Below are positions 24,922-36,344 of a stretch of DNA of 64,000 nucleotides, piece after piece. Source of the DNA: CAYYJR01 sp964472305 (GTDB taxonomy: Bacteria > Armatimonadota > Hebobacteria > CAIYQO01); NCBI GenBank assembly GCA_964472305.1, contig CAYYJR010000008.1, forward strand, positions 1-64,000, written 5' to 3'. Each line of letters opens with the position of its first letter. Within the stretch, counting starts at the first letter, position 1. Below the pieces are notes generated by a model. That model made no database searches and was not told where the DNA came from. It was given only the letters and a program-made list of their open reading frames with translations. A program made the position numbers and the translations under genes.

Positions 24922-25874
24922 TGCAGCTACTCGTTACCGGCGGAGCTGGTTTCATCGGCAGTCATCTCGTGGACGCCTTGCTGGCGCGGGGCGATACGGT
25001 GACCGTGGTAGATAATTTCGATCCGTTCTACCCCGCGGCGATCAAGCAGCGGCAGATCGCCGCACACCGGGAATCCGCCGGCTATTCGCTGGTTGAGGCT
25101 GATATCCGCGATCGGGATAGCCTGCGTGCGGCACTGACCGGCGATTACCAGGCCATTGTGCACCTGGCGGCCAAGGCCGGCGTGCGCCCATCCATTCTCG
25201 ATCCCATCGGCTATCAGCAAACCAACGTACAGGGGACGCAGAACCTGCTGGAATTCGCGCGCGAGCGCGGCATCGGACAATTTGTCTTTGCCTCCTCCAG
25301 CAGTGTGTATGGCGTCAATCCGCACACGCCGTGGAGTGAAGACGATCATGTGCTGCTGCCCATCAGTCCCTACGCCAGCACCAAGGTCAGCGGTGAGTTG
25401 CTGGGCCATGTCTACAGCCATCTTTACGATATGCGCTTCCTGGCACTGCGCTTCTTCACCGTCTATGGTCCGCGCCAGCGACCCGATCTGGCGATTCACA
25501 AGTTCGCCCGCAACATGCTGCGCGGTGAGACGATCCCCGTCTTCGGCGACGGCGCCACCCGGCGGGATTACACTTACGTAGCTGATATCGTGCAAGGGTT
25601 GCTCGCGGCTATTGCTTATGCGGACACCCGGTATGAAGTCATCAATCTGGGGAATAATCGCACCGTGAATCTGACGGAGATGATCCATGGCCTGGAGGAG
25701 GCGCTGGGTGTGCCCGCCCGACTCGATCGCCAACCGGAACAGCCCGGTGACGTGCCGCAAACCTGGGCCGACATCTCCCGCGCGCAACGACTGCTGGGCT
25801 ACCAGCCGTGCACGCCGTTCACCGACGGGCTGGCCGCCTTCTGCACCTGGCTACGCGCGGAATCCATTATATAA
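24921..25874 (+). CDS. NAD-dependent nucleotide-sugar epimerase (UDP-glucuronate 4-epimerase-like)
   Basis: A 317-residue extended short-chain dehydrogenase. It has the NAD motif LLVTGGAGFIGSHLVDAL, VHLAAKAGVRPS (a segment usual in UDP-glucuronate epimerases), FASSSSVYG, and catalytic YASTK. The C-terminal sugar-binding part has RFFTVYGPRQRPDLAI and VFGDGATRRDYTYVADIV. Translational coupling to the UDP-glucose dehydrogenase supports UDP-glucuronate as the substrate and UDP-galacturonate as the product, but the exact sugar is inferred. Confidence 0.9.
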   Translation: MQLLVTGGAGFIGSHLVDALLARGDTVTVVDNFDPFYPAAIKQRQIAAHRESAGYSLVEADIRDRDSLRAALTGDYQAIVHLAAKAGVRPSILDPIGYQQTNVQGTQNLLEFARERGIGQFVFASSSSVYGVNPHTPWSEDDHVLLPISPYASTKVSGELLGHVYSHLYDMRFLALRFFTVYGPRQRPDLAIHKFARNMLRGETIPVFGDGATRRDYTYVADIVQGLLAAIAYADTRYEVINLGNNRTVNLTEMIHGLEEALGVPARLDRQPEQPGDVPQTWADISRAQRLLGYQPCTPFTDGLAAFCTWLRAESII

Positions 25875-26016
25875 ATCGGCGGATGCGTCCGGATTATTCC
25901 TCCGATGAAGGACTGCCCGGCTCGCAACAGCATTATCAGAAATGTGATGCCTGATGCGGGCTAGCCCACACGAGGATAGTTTGGTATAGTGTCGGGAGTG
26001 TCATCACACTGCGCTT

Positions 26017-26787
26017 ATGGCTAACGTCGTACTCGATAACTTCACACCGGATGAACTGGCCGTCATCGACCGCCTGGATCTGGAGCGTCTGCCGCGTCAC
26101 GTGGCCGTCATCATGGACGGCAACGGACGCTGGGCGACCCAGCAGGGGTTGCCGCGCGTGATCGGGCATCACGCCGGAGTGGAAAGCATCCGCGCGCTCA
26201 TCCGCGCCAGCCAGGACCTGGGCATCGGATATCTGACGCTCTATTCCTTCTCGACCGAAAACTGGGCGCGACCTTCGGAGGAAGTGCAGGCGCTGATGGC
26301 GCTGATCGAGCAGCAGTTCAAGCAAGAGCTGGACGGCCTGCATCGGGAAAACGTGCGCATCCTGCACCTGGGCAGGACGGAAGGATTACCCGATTCGTTG
26401 CGCGCCACCCTGTGTGAAACGGTAACGCGCACCGCGGGCAACACCGCGCTGACCGTTGTCTTTGCCATCAACTACAGCGGACGAGCCGAGTTGCGCGACG
26501 CGGCGTGCCGCCTGATGACCGCGGCGCGCGCGGGCACGCTCGACCCGGCCAACCTGCGCGAAGAGGACATGGCGGACGCACTGTACCTGCCGCACGTTCC
26601 CGCGCCGGACCTGCTGATTCGCACCGGAGGGGAAATGCGCATCAGCAATTATCTGCTCTGGCAGATCGCTTACGCCGAATTCTGGTTCAGCCCGGTGTTG
26701 TGGCCGGAATTCCGCGCGATCCATCTCGTCCAAGCGCTGGAAGACTATCAGCAGCGTCAACGGAAGTTCGGAAGGATTACATCCTGA
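26017..26787 (+). CDS. uppS: Undecaprenyl diphosphate synthase (isoprenyl transferase)
   Basis: Condenses isopentenyl diphosphate onto farnesyl diphosphate to make the lipid carrier for peptidoglycan and polysaccharides. The 256-residue protein has the cis-prenyltransferase motifs HVAVIMDGNGRWA (about residues 28-40, with the catalytic Asp), TLYSFSTENWARP, INYSGRAEL and the C-terminal PDLLIRTGGEMRISNYLLWQ, read in two parts. No good ribosome site is visible before the ATG; TATAGT (25985-25990) is a possible -10 box. The stop overlaps the cdsA start (TGATG). Confidence 0.95.
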   Translation: MANVVLDNFTPDELAVIDRLDLERLPRHVAVIMDGNGRWATQQGLPRVIGHHAGVESIRALIRASQDLGIGYLTLYSFSTENWARPSEEVQALMALIEQQFKQELDGLHRENVRILHLGRTEGLPDSLRATLCETVTRTAGNTALTVVFAINYSGRAELRDAACRLMTAARAGTLDPANLREEDMADALYLPHVPAPDLLIRTGGEMRISNYLLWQIAYAEFWFSPVLWPEFRAIHLVQALEDYQQRQRKFGRITS

Positions 26788-27719
26788 TGCTTCGTCAACG
26801 ACTTGTCGCCGCCGCACTGGGCTTACCCATGCTGTTCGTGCTGCTGTGGCTGAACTGGTTTCTGCGCGAGCACGGCAGCCCGGACGATCTGCCGCTGCTG
26901 GGTATCGTGCTGCTGATCGCCGGAGCTTCCGGGTGGGAAGTCAGCCGGGTGGTGCGCCAGCGATATCCGCATACCTCGCCATTCAACGGCGTCTACGCCG
27001 CGCTGATCCTGCCGTTCATGGTGCATGCCATTCGGCTGACCAGTCACGGGCAGGAGTGGATTCCCAGCAGCTCGGTCGGGTTGTTGCTCGATTCGCTGGG
27101 GATCACCGCGGCGGTGATGTTGCTCTTCCTCGCCATCTACGGCGATATCGAACAGCGGGGACGCGAGGGACTGCGCGAGAACGTCAGCGTGCTGCTTGGC
27201 GGTCTCTATATCGGCGCGACTCTCTCCTCGCTGCTGCTGCTGGTCGAAACGCCACACCACGAAATGACGGTCGTGTTTGTCTTCATGCTGGTCTTCGCGC
27301 TGGATACCGCGGCATACTTCGGCGGCAAGCAATTCGGCGGCATGCTGCTGGCGCCGGCTGTCAGTCCGAAAAAGACGGTGTCCGGCGCGTTATGCGGGCT
27401 GCTCGCCACCGTTGTACTGGCACTCCTCTTCAAATGCGTGCCGGCCTCGCTGGGCACGGCCGGGGAAGGCCAGGCGGCGTGGCTGAACCTGAGTGCGGAC
27501 CTGAAGTGGACACACCTGCTGTGGCTCGGACTGAGCATCGGCATCATCGGCCAGGTTGGCGACCTGGTAGAATCGGCGTTCAAGCGCTGGGGCGGCGTAA
27601 AGGATTCCGGCGTCATCATCCCCGGACACGGCGGATTTCTCGACCGTTTCGACAGTCTCTTCCTTGCCGCGCCGATGTGTTATCTGCTGCTGACACGCTT
27701 CCTGGAGTTGCCGCGCTGA
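26787..27719 (+). CDS. cdsA: Phosphatidate cytidylyltransferase
   Basis: Makes CDP-diacylglycerol from phosphatidate and CTP, the branch point of phospholipid synthesis. The 310-residue membrane protein has about eight helices and the CdsA signature near the C-terminus: GIIGQVGDLVESAFKRWGGVKDSG followed by IPGHGGFLDRFDS, read in two parts. DTAAYFGGKQFGG and SPKKTVSG are also typical. The start at 26787 is coupled to the uppS stop by a one-base overlap, with GGAAGGA upstream; longer readings in this frame overlap uppS and are rejected. uppS-cdsA order is widespread in bacteria. Confidence 0.95.
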   Translation: MLRQRLVAAALGLPMLFVLLWLNWFLREHGSPDDLPLLGIVLLIAGASGWEVSRVVRQRYPHTSPFNGVYAALILPFMVHAIRLTSHGQEWIPSSSVGLLLDSLGITAAVMLLFLAIYGDIEQRGREGLRENVSVLLGGLYIGATLSSLLLLVETPHHEMTVVFVFMLVFALDTAAYFGGKQFGGMLLAPAVSPKKTVSGALCGLLATVVLALLFKCVPASLGTAGEGQAAWLNLSADLKWTHLLWLGLSIGIIGQVGDLVESAFKRWGGVKDSGVIIPGHGGFLDRFDSLFLAAPMCYLLLTRFLELPR

Positions 27720-27737
27720 CGGTTCTCAACGACATTA

Positions 27738-27767
27738 TTGTAAAAATCCCCCCTGCTGTGGTATATT
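27738..27767 (+). promoter_or_regulatory. Candidate promoter of the M23 peptidase gene
   Basis: TTGTAA (27738-27743), an 18-base spacer and TATATT (27762-27767), giving a leader of about 85 bases before the peptidase start. Confidence 0.4.
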
Positions 27768-27859
27768 GCTAAGTGGAAGCGAGAGCAACCACTGTATTGC
27801 GCACCAATACAGACCGATGTCCCCACCCCGATATCGGCCTTATGGAGGACGACACACTA

Positions 27860-29014
27860 ATGCGCCCGCCAAAACAGGCTCATATACGACGGGTTATCTG
27901 TGGTATACTGCTGCTGAGTCTTTTCCTGCAGTCCGCCATCCTGGCCGCACCCGCCAATAAACGCTCACGCCTGCAACGCCAGAATGCCCGCATTCAATCG
28001 CAAATCCGCGAGGTGCGCAACGGCGTGCGGGCGGCGCGTGACCGCGCCTACCAGCGAAAAATCCAGCTCAAGGTCAATGAGCGCAAGTTGTTGAAGGCGC
28101 GACACGAGTTGCAGGTGGCCACGCTGACGCTGGCGCGAAAAAAGATCGAGTTGCATCGCGCCACCGTCAATCTGCGTGAGGCGAAGCGCGAGTATGAAGA
28201 TTCGCGCGAGCAAGCGGGCGACCGTCTGGTCGCGGTCTACCGGCGCGGCGAACCGGGCTATCTGGAGATGCTCTTTTCCGCTGAAAACTTCGGCGACATA
28301 CTTGAGCGCGTACAACTGGCGCAATTCATGATGGATCGTGATCGCGAGACGCTGGATACCCTCAAAGCGCGCAAAGCCAAACTGGCTTCCTACCAAACCC
28401 ACGTAAAGGAAAAGGCGCGAGAGGTTTCCTCCTGGCAGCAGCAGGTGGCGGAAAAGCACAATGCAACCGCGCTGCAGCGCGAGACGACCGCGCGTAAATT
28501 AACGGCGGAGCGCAGCCAAGTGGCCGCGTTGGAAGCCGAGTTGGCTGCGTTGGAACGCGACTCAGCGGAAATTACCGCCATGCTCCGCCGCATGTCCTCC
28601 TCCTCGGCAGGACGTCGGCGCCGTGTCGCGCAGTATGCAGGCCGAATGGGTGGCTTGCCGGTGAATGGCCGCATCACCTCCGGCTTTGGTTATCGCTATC
28701 ACCCGGTCCTGCATTATCGGCGCCTGCACACCGGCATAGACATTGCCGCGCCCAGTGGCACACCCATTTACGCCTACGGCGGCGGCGAGGTGATCTTCGC
28801 CGGCTGGCGCGGCGGCTACGGCAACGCGGTGATGATAGACCATGGCCGCGACCGTGTCACCCTGTATGGCCACATGTCCGCCATTTCCGTCTCCACCGGC
28901 CAGGTGGTCGCCGGCCGCCAGCTTATTGGCTACGTGGGATCAACCGGCCTTTCCACCGGCCCGCATTGCCATTTCGAGCTGCGCATCAACGGGTCACCGG
29001 TGAATCCGCGGTAG
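27860..29014 (+). CDS. Secreted M23 peptidase with coiled coil (EnvC-like murein hydrolase activator)
   Basis: A protein of about 384 residues with an N-terminal signal peptide (VICGILLLSLFLQSAILAA), a long coiled coil (about residues 35-245) and a C-terminal LytM/M23 domain. The zinc ligands and catalytic residues of active M23 peptidases are present: HTGIDIAAP (HxxxD) and HCHFEL (HxH), so the enzyme may cleave peptidoglycan crosslinks itself, unlike EnvC which lost these residues. This architecture is used at the cell division site. The start is placed at 27860 after GGAGGA; ATG at 27842 is an alternative that would add six residues. Confidence 0.9.
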   Translation: MRPPKQAHIRRVICGILLLSLFLQSAILAAPANKRSRLQRQNARIQSQIREVRNGVRAARDRAYQRKIQLKVNERKLLKARHELQVATLTLARKKIELHRATVNLREAKREYEDSREQAGDRLVAVYRRGEPGYLEMLFSAENFGDILERVQLAQFMMDRDRETLDTLKARKAKLASYQTHVKEKAREVSSWQQQVAEKHNATALQRETTARKLTAERSQVAALEAELAALERDSAEITAMLRRMSSSSAGRRRRVAQYAGRMGGLPVNGRITSGFGYRYHPVLHYRRLHTGIDIAAPSGTPIYAYGGGEVIFAGWRGGYGNAVMIDHGRDRVTLYGHMSAISVSTGQVVAGRQLIGYVGSTGLSTGPHCHFELRINGSPVNPR

Positions 29015-29175
29015 GTGCGGACACCAGGGGCTCGGGAAAGCGAGCCGTGAATCCACCTGGTGGTTATGCAGGCCAGCGGTGCATTCCGGTTACGCGTGCG
29101 ACAGGTGTGGGCGTGTGCAACCATCGGCGCATGCCGCATCCCGATGTGCACCCGGCAACTCCTGCTCCCTCACCA

Positions 29176-30183
29176 TCACTCCTGCCCGTGCAAAACGTCG
29201 AGCATGGCGGCGATGTTCTCCGGCTTCGCGTCGCCGGGGATGGCATGGGCGGGAGCGGCGATGTAACCGCCGTCTTTGCCGATGACGTCCAGCAGGTATT
29301 TCACCTCGTCGCGCACCTGTGCGAGGGTGCCGAAGGGCAGCAAACGCTGTGTGCTGATGCCGCCGAAGAAAGTCAGCCGATCTCCGAAGCGTTGTTTGAT
29401 GTCAAACACGTCCACCACTTCCGGCTGGAAGGGATTGAACACGTCCAGACGGCATTCCACCAGGTCGGGAAAGATCGCATCCACTTTTCCGCAAGAATGA
29501 ATCACCACGAATTTGCCGTGCGCCTTCACCCGCGCATACATCTGGCGAATGCGCGGTTTGATATACTCGCGCCACAGTTCCGGGCCCATAATCAGTCCCG
29601 TCTGCTGTCCCCAATCATCGCCGAACATCATGGCATCAATGGGATGTGCGCAGGCGTGGTCGATAACCTGCAGATTATAGTCGAGGATCCGGTCCAGCAA
29701 GCCGTTGGCGAAGGCGGGATTGTCGATCATCGCCATCAGCACGTTCTCCATGCCGGCCAGCGTCCACGCGCGCTCGAACAGGCTGAAACCGATGTCGGCA
29801 AGAGAAAACAACTCCGGTCGCGCGGCAATCGCCGCGTCATACGCGGCATATCGGATTGGATTTGCCGGGTCGGGCATCCGGCAATCGGCCAGCGTCTCCG
29901 GCGTCACCCGGCAGTTGCACACCACGCCGATATCCTTGTCCACCGTACGGTTCCATGCGACGCCGAACTCATCCGTCCAGATGCCCGGCGCCACCTCGCG
30001 CCAGCAGTCGGCTGTGCTGGTGCTCAGCGAGAGCAGGCAATTATCGATGCCCGCGGCGAAGTTGCGATCGCCGGTATATTTCACCATCTTCTCATGGGCT
30101 TGGTGGGTAAAACTGATGGAGAATGGCACCCGGTCGGGTTGTGTATGCCGCAGCGAGGCCAGCACGCGCTCGCGATTCGTCAT
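29176..30183 (-). CDS. Uroporphyrinogen decarboxylase-like protein, copy 2
   Basis: A 335-residue UroD-superfamily protein. It starts MTNRERVLASLRHTQPDRVP, the common N-terminus of the environmental UroD-like group, and has FVVIHSCGKVDAIFPDLV and LTFFGGISTQRLLPFGT near the C-terminus, with DAMMFGDDWGQQTGLIM in the barrel. It is not expected to be the haem enzyme; a methyltransferase or sugar-related role is possible but unknown. GAGGAGGGGAC directly precedes the ATG. It lies 0.2 kb downstream of a Gfo/Idh/MocA oxidoreductase in the same direction, resembling the pairing near 61.6 kb. Confidence 0.85.
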   Translation of the reverse strand: MTNRERVLASLRHTQPDRVPFSISFTHQAHEKMVKYTGDRNFAAGIDNCLLSLSTSTADCWREVAPGIWTDEFGVAWNRTVDKDIGVVCNCRVTPETLADCRMPDPANPIRYAAYDAAIAARPELFSLADIGFSLFERAWTLAGMENVLMAMIDNPAFANGLLDRILDYNLQVIDHACAHPIDAMMFGDDWGQQTGLIMGPELWREYIKPRIRQMYARVKAHGKFVVIHSCGKVDAIFPDLVECRLDVFNPFQPEVVDVFDIKQRFGDRLTFFGGISTQRLLPFGTLAQVRDEVKYLLDVIGKDGGYIAAPAHAIPGDAKPENIAAMLDVLHGQE

Positions 30184-30371
30184 GTCCCCTCCTCTATCTG
30201 CATTCGCACAGTGCTGCACGTCAGCTTGCTGTCATCAATCTTCGGCGGCAGGTCCGGTGTTCCTGCCCCTGGAACAGCATCATTCACCGTGGAGAGCCCC
30301 GGAGCAGCAACACGCCGCGGGGATCGGCTGATCCCCGCGGCGCATGCGCGGATACCGTGGAACACAGCCGG

Positions 30372-32327
30372 TTATTGCTCCACCACCGCCTGCGCGTTCA
30401 CGCCCCAGGCGTGGCCGTGGTTGGTACCGAGGGCGAAGGTGACGGTGTTCACGCCGTCCCGCCACTTCGCGGGGCAGGAATACTCCCGCGCACGGATCGG
30501 ATTGGTCGCCGTCGACTCGCACCCCGCCGCGACGCCGTTTACCCATACCTTCACCGGTCCATCCGCGCCGTACAACAGCGTGCCGCAGCCGCCACGAGCG
30601 AGAGTGATCGTGCCTTGCAGGAAAATCAGCCCATCCTGGCCATGATGCACCCCGCGCACGTCCACGTAATCCTGCTCGCTCTGGTAGGCGAGGGGCGTGA
30701 ACGACGCGGCGCCGCGCGGATGCCGCACGGCACCGATGTCCCCGACGCCGGGCCGCAGCGCGGAGACGGTGAACTGGGTGAGGCGTACCGGCAACTCCGG
30801 CATCATCCGTTGCATCGCGTCGCGACGGGCGATCAGTTCCTCGATGAATCCCGGCGCCAGTGCGCGTTCCTCCTCGCCGATATCCACCAGCATCTCGCGC
30901 AGCACCCGCGCGGCTTCGCTGGCGGGATAGGCGTCGATCAGCTTGCGCGCCATCGCGTAATTCTCCCGCAACCCCGGATAAACGTCGATGAGATCGTTCA
31001 ACAATTTATATAACGGCTGGGGATCCACCAGCTCGTCGGCCACCTTCATCCAGTCGGTGTAGGCGCGATAGCGCAGACTGAAGAAGATGAGCGCGGAGAT
31101 GGTGGTGGAAAAATGCCGGGTGAGCGACTCATCCGCATCGGTGGGGAACACATGGTGCATGGTATCGAAATGCGGCTGCGCCCAGTCATCATGACGATAT
31201 CGCTCGCGCTCCGCCGGATCGCGGAAGTCGGGTACGTGCTGTGGCTCGCCGTTGCGTTGCGCGGAGCGCACCGCCAGAATGCCGGGCAGCGTGACATCCG
31301 CCGCACCGTAGATATCGAACGGACCCGGTTCGCCGGTGAATATCTGCCGCGCGAAGTAGTACAGCACCCAGAAATCGCCGCCGCCGTGGCCGGTTTTCGC
31401 CGCCAACTCGCCCAGGTCATCCCACCGCGGGTTGACCGCCATTTTCGGCGATCCGCCGCTGGCCCCCAGTCGCAGTGCCAACCCGGCGCCAACATTGATT
31501 TCCGCCGACCCCAACGTGCCCCACAGGCGCTGCACATGCGTGTCATTGGTCGTCGCACCCATCAGGTTGCGTACCACGCTGCCGTTGGACATGCTGATGA
31601 GCGAAGGCGCGATGCCGCCCATCCCTTCCTGGGATGCACTCAGATAACCGGCCAGCTTCTGTTTGCCGGGCAGGGTGACCACCCGCGTGGGACGCTCGCC
31701 GGTAATGACCATAATCGGTCCCAGCGAATGGGTGCAATAATAATGGAAGTCGATCCAACTGCGCCAGTTGTGCACTGCCCAACCGGGCTGTACCGGGACA
31801 CCGTCAATATAGGTGTATGCCAGCGTGCGACACTCGTGCACGTATTCGAATTCGGCATACATCAACTCACCGAACAAACCTTCTTTCCACTTGCGCGCCA
31901 GGTACATGTTCGCCGCGGAGAAGGGATAGTTTTCAGCCAGGTTGTACACCAGCCCGCTTTTTTCCACCGCTTCCACCAGTTGCACGCCTTCCGCCACGGT
32001 GTGGAACGCCGTCACCTCAGAAAGGACGTGTTTCCCCGCGGCCAGACACTTCAGCGCGTCGCCCGCGTGGGCGGGGCAGAACGTCGCCAGCAGCACCGCA
32101 TCGAAGTCTTGTGCCAGAAAATCGTCCGCGTCGGCGCTGACAAAGGCGTCCGGATTCTGTCGCAGGAAATTCTCCCGCATATGCGCGTTGTAGTCGCATC
32201 CGGCCACTACGTCGATATTCAACGCGCGGCAGGTGTTGTAAAAACTCATTCCCCGACCCAAGCCCCAGATGCCCAGGCGAATGCGCCGGTCGGTGTCGAA
32301 TACGCGTGGAAATTCCGCGTCAGCCAT
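30372..32327 (-). CDS. Gfo/Idh/MocA family oxidoreductase with long C-terminal extension
   Basis: A 651-residue protein. Residues about 15-130 form the NAD(P)-binding domain (RLGIWGLGRGMSFY; VLSEVTAFHTVAEG corresponds to the usual EKP strand), followed by the alpha/beta substrate domain to about residue 420. Family members are usually 330-450 residues; the remaining 200 or more residues form an additional C-terminal domain with VKVWVNGVAAGCESTATNP and WRDGVNTVTFALGTN, resembling the galactose-binding-like beta sandwich found in glycoside hydrolases. Substrates are probably sugar derivatives. The start at 32327 has GGAGG six bases upstream. A TTGACA-18-GATATT promoter lies upstream (32523-32552). 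Confidence 0.85.
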   Translation of the reverse strand: MADAEFPRVFDTDRRIRLGIWGLGRGMSFYNTCRALNIDVVAGCDYNAHMRENFLRQNPDAFVSADADDFLAQDFDAVLLATFCPAHAGDALKCLAAGKHVLSEVTAFHTVAEGVQLVEAVEKSGLVYNLAENYPFSAANMYLARKWKEGLFGELMYAEFEYVHECRTLAYTYIDGVPVQPGWAVHNWRSWIDFHYYCTHSLGPIMVITGERPTRVVTLPGKQKLAGYLSASQEGMGGIAPSLISMSNGSVVRNLMGATTNDTHVQRLWGTLGSAEINVGAGLALRLGASGGSPKMAVNPRWDDLGELAAKTGHGGGDFWVLYYFARQIFTGEPGPFDIYGAADVTLPGILAVRSAQRNGEPQHVPDFRDPAERERYRHDDWAQPHFDTMHHVFPTDADESLTRHFSTTISALIFFSLRYRAYTDWMKVADELVDPQPLYKLLNDLIDVYPGLRENYAMARKLIDAYPASEAARVLREMLVDIGEEERALAPGFIEELIARRDAMQRMMPELPVRLTQFTVSALRPGVGDIGAVRHPRGAASFTPLAYQSEQDYVDVRGVHHGQDGLIFLQGTITLARGGCGTLLYGADGPVKVWVNGVAAGCESTATNPIRAREYSCPAKWRDGVNTVTFALGTNHGHAWGVNAQAVVEQ

Positions 32328-32522
32328 CATCGTCCTCCCGCGCGAAATATCGCGCTCTCCCCATTCGATCCCGGCGCAGCCAACGCCGTCCGCGACCTTT
32401 CCCAGCTTGTTCTGCCCGTTGCCGATGATTCCTTCCGCTGTGGCGGGCAATTCCCGCGCATGGTTATCCCTGAACAACGGATGAAAAATTTCCCTTACCC
32501 CTTTACCTGGAAACATAATTGT

Positions 32523-32552
32523 AATATCTTCACGGCATAGTGTAGCTGTCAA
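32523..32552 (-). promoter_or_regulatory. Candidate promoter of the 651-residue oxidoreductase
   Basis: Minus-strand perfect TTGACA (32547-32552), an 18-base spacer and GATATT (32523-32528). It leaves a leader of about 190 bases. No promoter of similar quality was found for the divergent glutamine synthetase gene. Confidence 0.45.
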
Positions 32553-32662
32553 GAGAGAATCAGGGCATCTCGCTGCCGATTGATGCCGGTTGATGCCTGA
32601 TCGCTTTCCACAAAATTTACCCTTTGCCAGTAGGGCTCATAACAACGGGGAAGGATATTGCG

Positions 32663-34888
<2,226 letters not shown>

Positions 34889-34907
34889 TCACGCGGTGTC
34901 CGATCAT

Positions 34908-34942
34908 GCGTCCGCTTGTTCCCCGCGGGGGCAGGCGGACGC
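34908..34942 (+). terminator. Hairpin after glnN
   Basis: An 11-bp stem with one G-U pair (34908-34918 with 34932-34942), with inner CCCC/GGGG pairing, followed by GCATTTGT. Probable terminator. Confidence 0.55.
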
Positions 34943-34986
34943 GCATTTGTCGCTATGATTTTTCACCTCTTCTCCTGCCGTGGCGC

Positions 34987-35015
34987 GAGACAGGTGTGAA
35001 AATTTCCGATATAAT
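34987..35015 (+). promoter_or_regulatory. Ferredoxin promoter
   Basis: GAGACA (34987-34992), a 17-base spacer and perfect TATAAT (35010-35015). Leader of about 90 bases to the ferredoxin start. Confidence 0.5.
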
Positions 35016-35111
35016 ACAGCTACGACCGTGACGGTCCAAACAACGAAACATTTTTGGCTTAGCGGCAAGCGTCGGTCTGGCGTGCGACCGCGGAGTTGAA
35101 GGAGGAATTTC

Positions 35112-35282
35112 ATGGCCCATGTGATCACCGATGACTGCGTCAGTTGCGGCGCCTGTGTAAGCGAATGCCCGGTTGATGCGATTAGCGAAGGTCCGGACAA
35201 ATATGTCATCGACCCGGACACTTGCAGCGATTGCGGCGCGTGCGCCGAAGCATGCCCCAGCGAAGCCATTCTCGCCGGGTAA
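35112..35282 (+). CDS. 2[4Fe-4S] ferredoxin
   Basis: A 56-residue electron carrier translated directly from the sequence. It has two CxxCxxCxxxCP motifs (CVSCGACVSECP near residue 9 and CSDCGACAEACP near residue 38), each binding half of two cubane clusters in the crossed manner of bacterial ferredoxins. GAAGGAGGAA lies before the ATG. It is monocistronic, bounded by its own promoter and a perfect 13-bp hairpin. The redox partner is unknown. Confidence 0.95.
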   Translation: MAHVITDDCVSCGACVSECPVDAISEGPDKYVIDPDTCSDCGACAEACPSEAILAG

Positions 35283-35297
35283 TTTTCCACATCCCCA

Positions 35298-35329
35298 GCA
35301 CGGCCGGCACTACCTGGTGCCGGCCGTGC
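35298..35329. terminator. Bidirectional terminator after the ferredoxin gene
   Basis: A perfect 13-bp stem (35298-35310 with 35317-35329, loop TACCTG) between the ferredoxin and the convergent hydrolase-like gene. Confidence 0.7.
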
Positions 35330-35348
35330 ACGTTTGACCACCCCATCG

Positions 35349-36314
35349 TTATGCAGCCCGCTCCTCCCCACCGGCTGGTTCGGCCAGAAACACTTTGACC
35401 ATTGACAGAAACTCACCTGCTTTCTCATCGTGCGGGAGCATGCCGCACTCGTCGATGATCTCCAACCGTGCCTGGGGTGCGCGGTAGAGCAGGTCGGCGG
35501 CGTCGGCGACCGGAGCATAATACGCCTCGCGTCCCCACACCAGCAGCACCGGCTGTGTCAGTGCGGCGAAAGCCAGCCGAATGGGCAGATCGAGCCGACC
35601 CGTGATAAACGCGGAGGCGGCGAAACGGCTGCCCGGCAGGTGGGCGAAGGCATTCACGGTGCGCACCACATCGCGCGTTACCATAGCCGGGTCGAAATAC
35701 ATATGCTGGCGTAATTCACGCTCGAGTTGCGCCCGCGCCGTCATGGCGTTGTAAATCGTCTCGCCCAGCACCGGTGTGTGCAATATTTCCCAGGCAGCCC
35801 GTTCGATAATCGGCGATTCCGTCATCGTCGTGCCCAGCGGGTTGGCAAGCACCAACCGCGCCATGCGCTCCGGACGCCGCACTGCCACGTTCACCAGGTA
35901 CGAGGCGCCCAGTGCGCTGCCGATGCCGATAGCCGGCTCATGCACCACGTCCTCGAGAAAATCATGTACCAGATCGGCATAGATTACCCCGCTGTAGGCA
36001 ATATTCGGCTTATCAGACAGGCCAAAGCCCAGCAAATCGAGGGCGTAGACGGTATATCGGTTCGCCAACTCTGGAAACACCTTGCGCCATTCCCATGCGG
36101 AACCACCCGCGTGAGGATTGTGTACCAGCAACAACGGCGGCCCCTGACCGAGCCGGTAATACGCCACCCGCCCGTGCACCCAGTCATAATAGCCGATCTC
36201 ACCCGGCAGTTGCTGTTCCATCGACGCGGCGTGCGCGGCAATCACGGCGTTGATCGCCGCCGGTACCGCTACTACCGCCCCGGCCAAGAAGAGTCGTCGC
36301 ATCGACCTGTTCAT
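35349..36314 (-). CDS. Alpha/beta-hydrolase fold protein lacking the catalytic serine
   Basis: A 321-residue alpha/beta-hydrolase-fold protein with an N-terminal signal anchor (LFLAGAVVAVPAAINAVIAA). Fold landmarks are PPLLLVHNPHAGGSAWEW (oxyanion loop region) and YALDLLGFGLSDKP. The nucleophile elbow, normally G-x-S-x-G, reads GSALG, so alanine occupies the serine position (codon GCA). The acid loop reads VWGREAYYAP, without the usual aspartate; the final histidine may be kept in MLPHDEKAG. It is therefore probably a non-catalytic relative, or uses other residues. The preceding minus-strand gene is a TPR protein 30 bases away, possibly in one transcript. Confidence 0.85.
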   Translation of the reverse strand: MNRSMRRLFLAGAVVAVPAAINAVIAAHAASMEQQLPGEIGYYDWVHGRVAYYRLGQGPPLLLVHNPHAGGSAWEWRKVFPELANRYTVYALDLLGFGLSDKPNIAYSGVIYADLVHDFLEDVVHEPAIGIGSALGASYLVNVAVRRPERMARLVLANPLGTTMTESPIIERAAWEILHTPVLGETIYNAMTARAQLERELRQHMYFDPAMVTRDVVRTVNAFAHLPGSRFAASAFITGRLDLPIRLAFAALTQPVLLVWGREAYYAPVADAADLLYRAPQARLEIIDECGMLPHDEKAGEFLSMVKVFLAEPAGGEERAA

Positions 36315-36344
36315 GGATCTCCCCCACTCGCCGGTTGCAGCCGG

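Noticed and set aside
28966..30645. 559-codon plus-strand frame
   Set aside because: It runs antisense to the well-supported UroD-like gene and shows no domain.
31113..32540. 475-codon plus-strand frame
   Set aside because: Antisense shadow of the Gfo/Idh/MocA gene; histidine/glutamine/arginine-rich composition without motifs.
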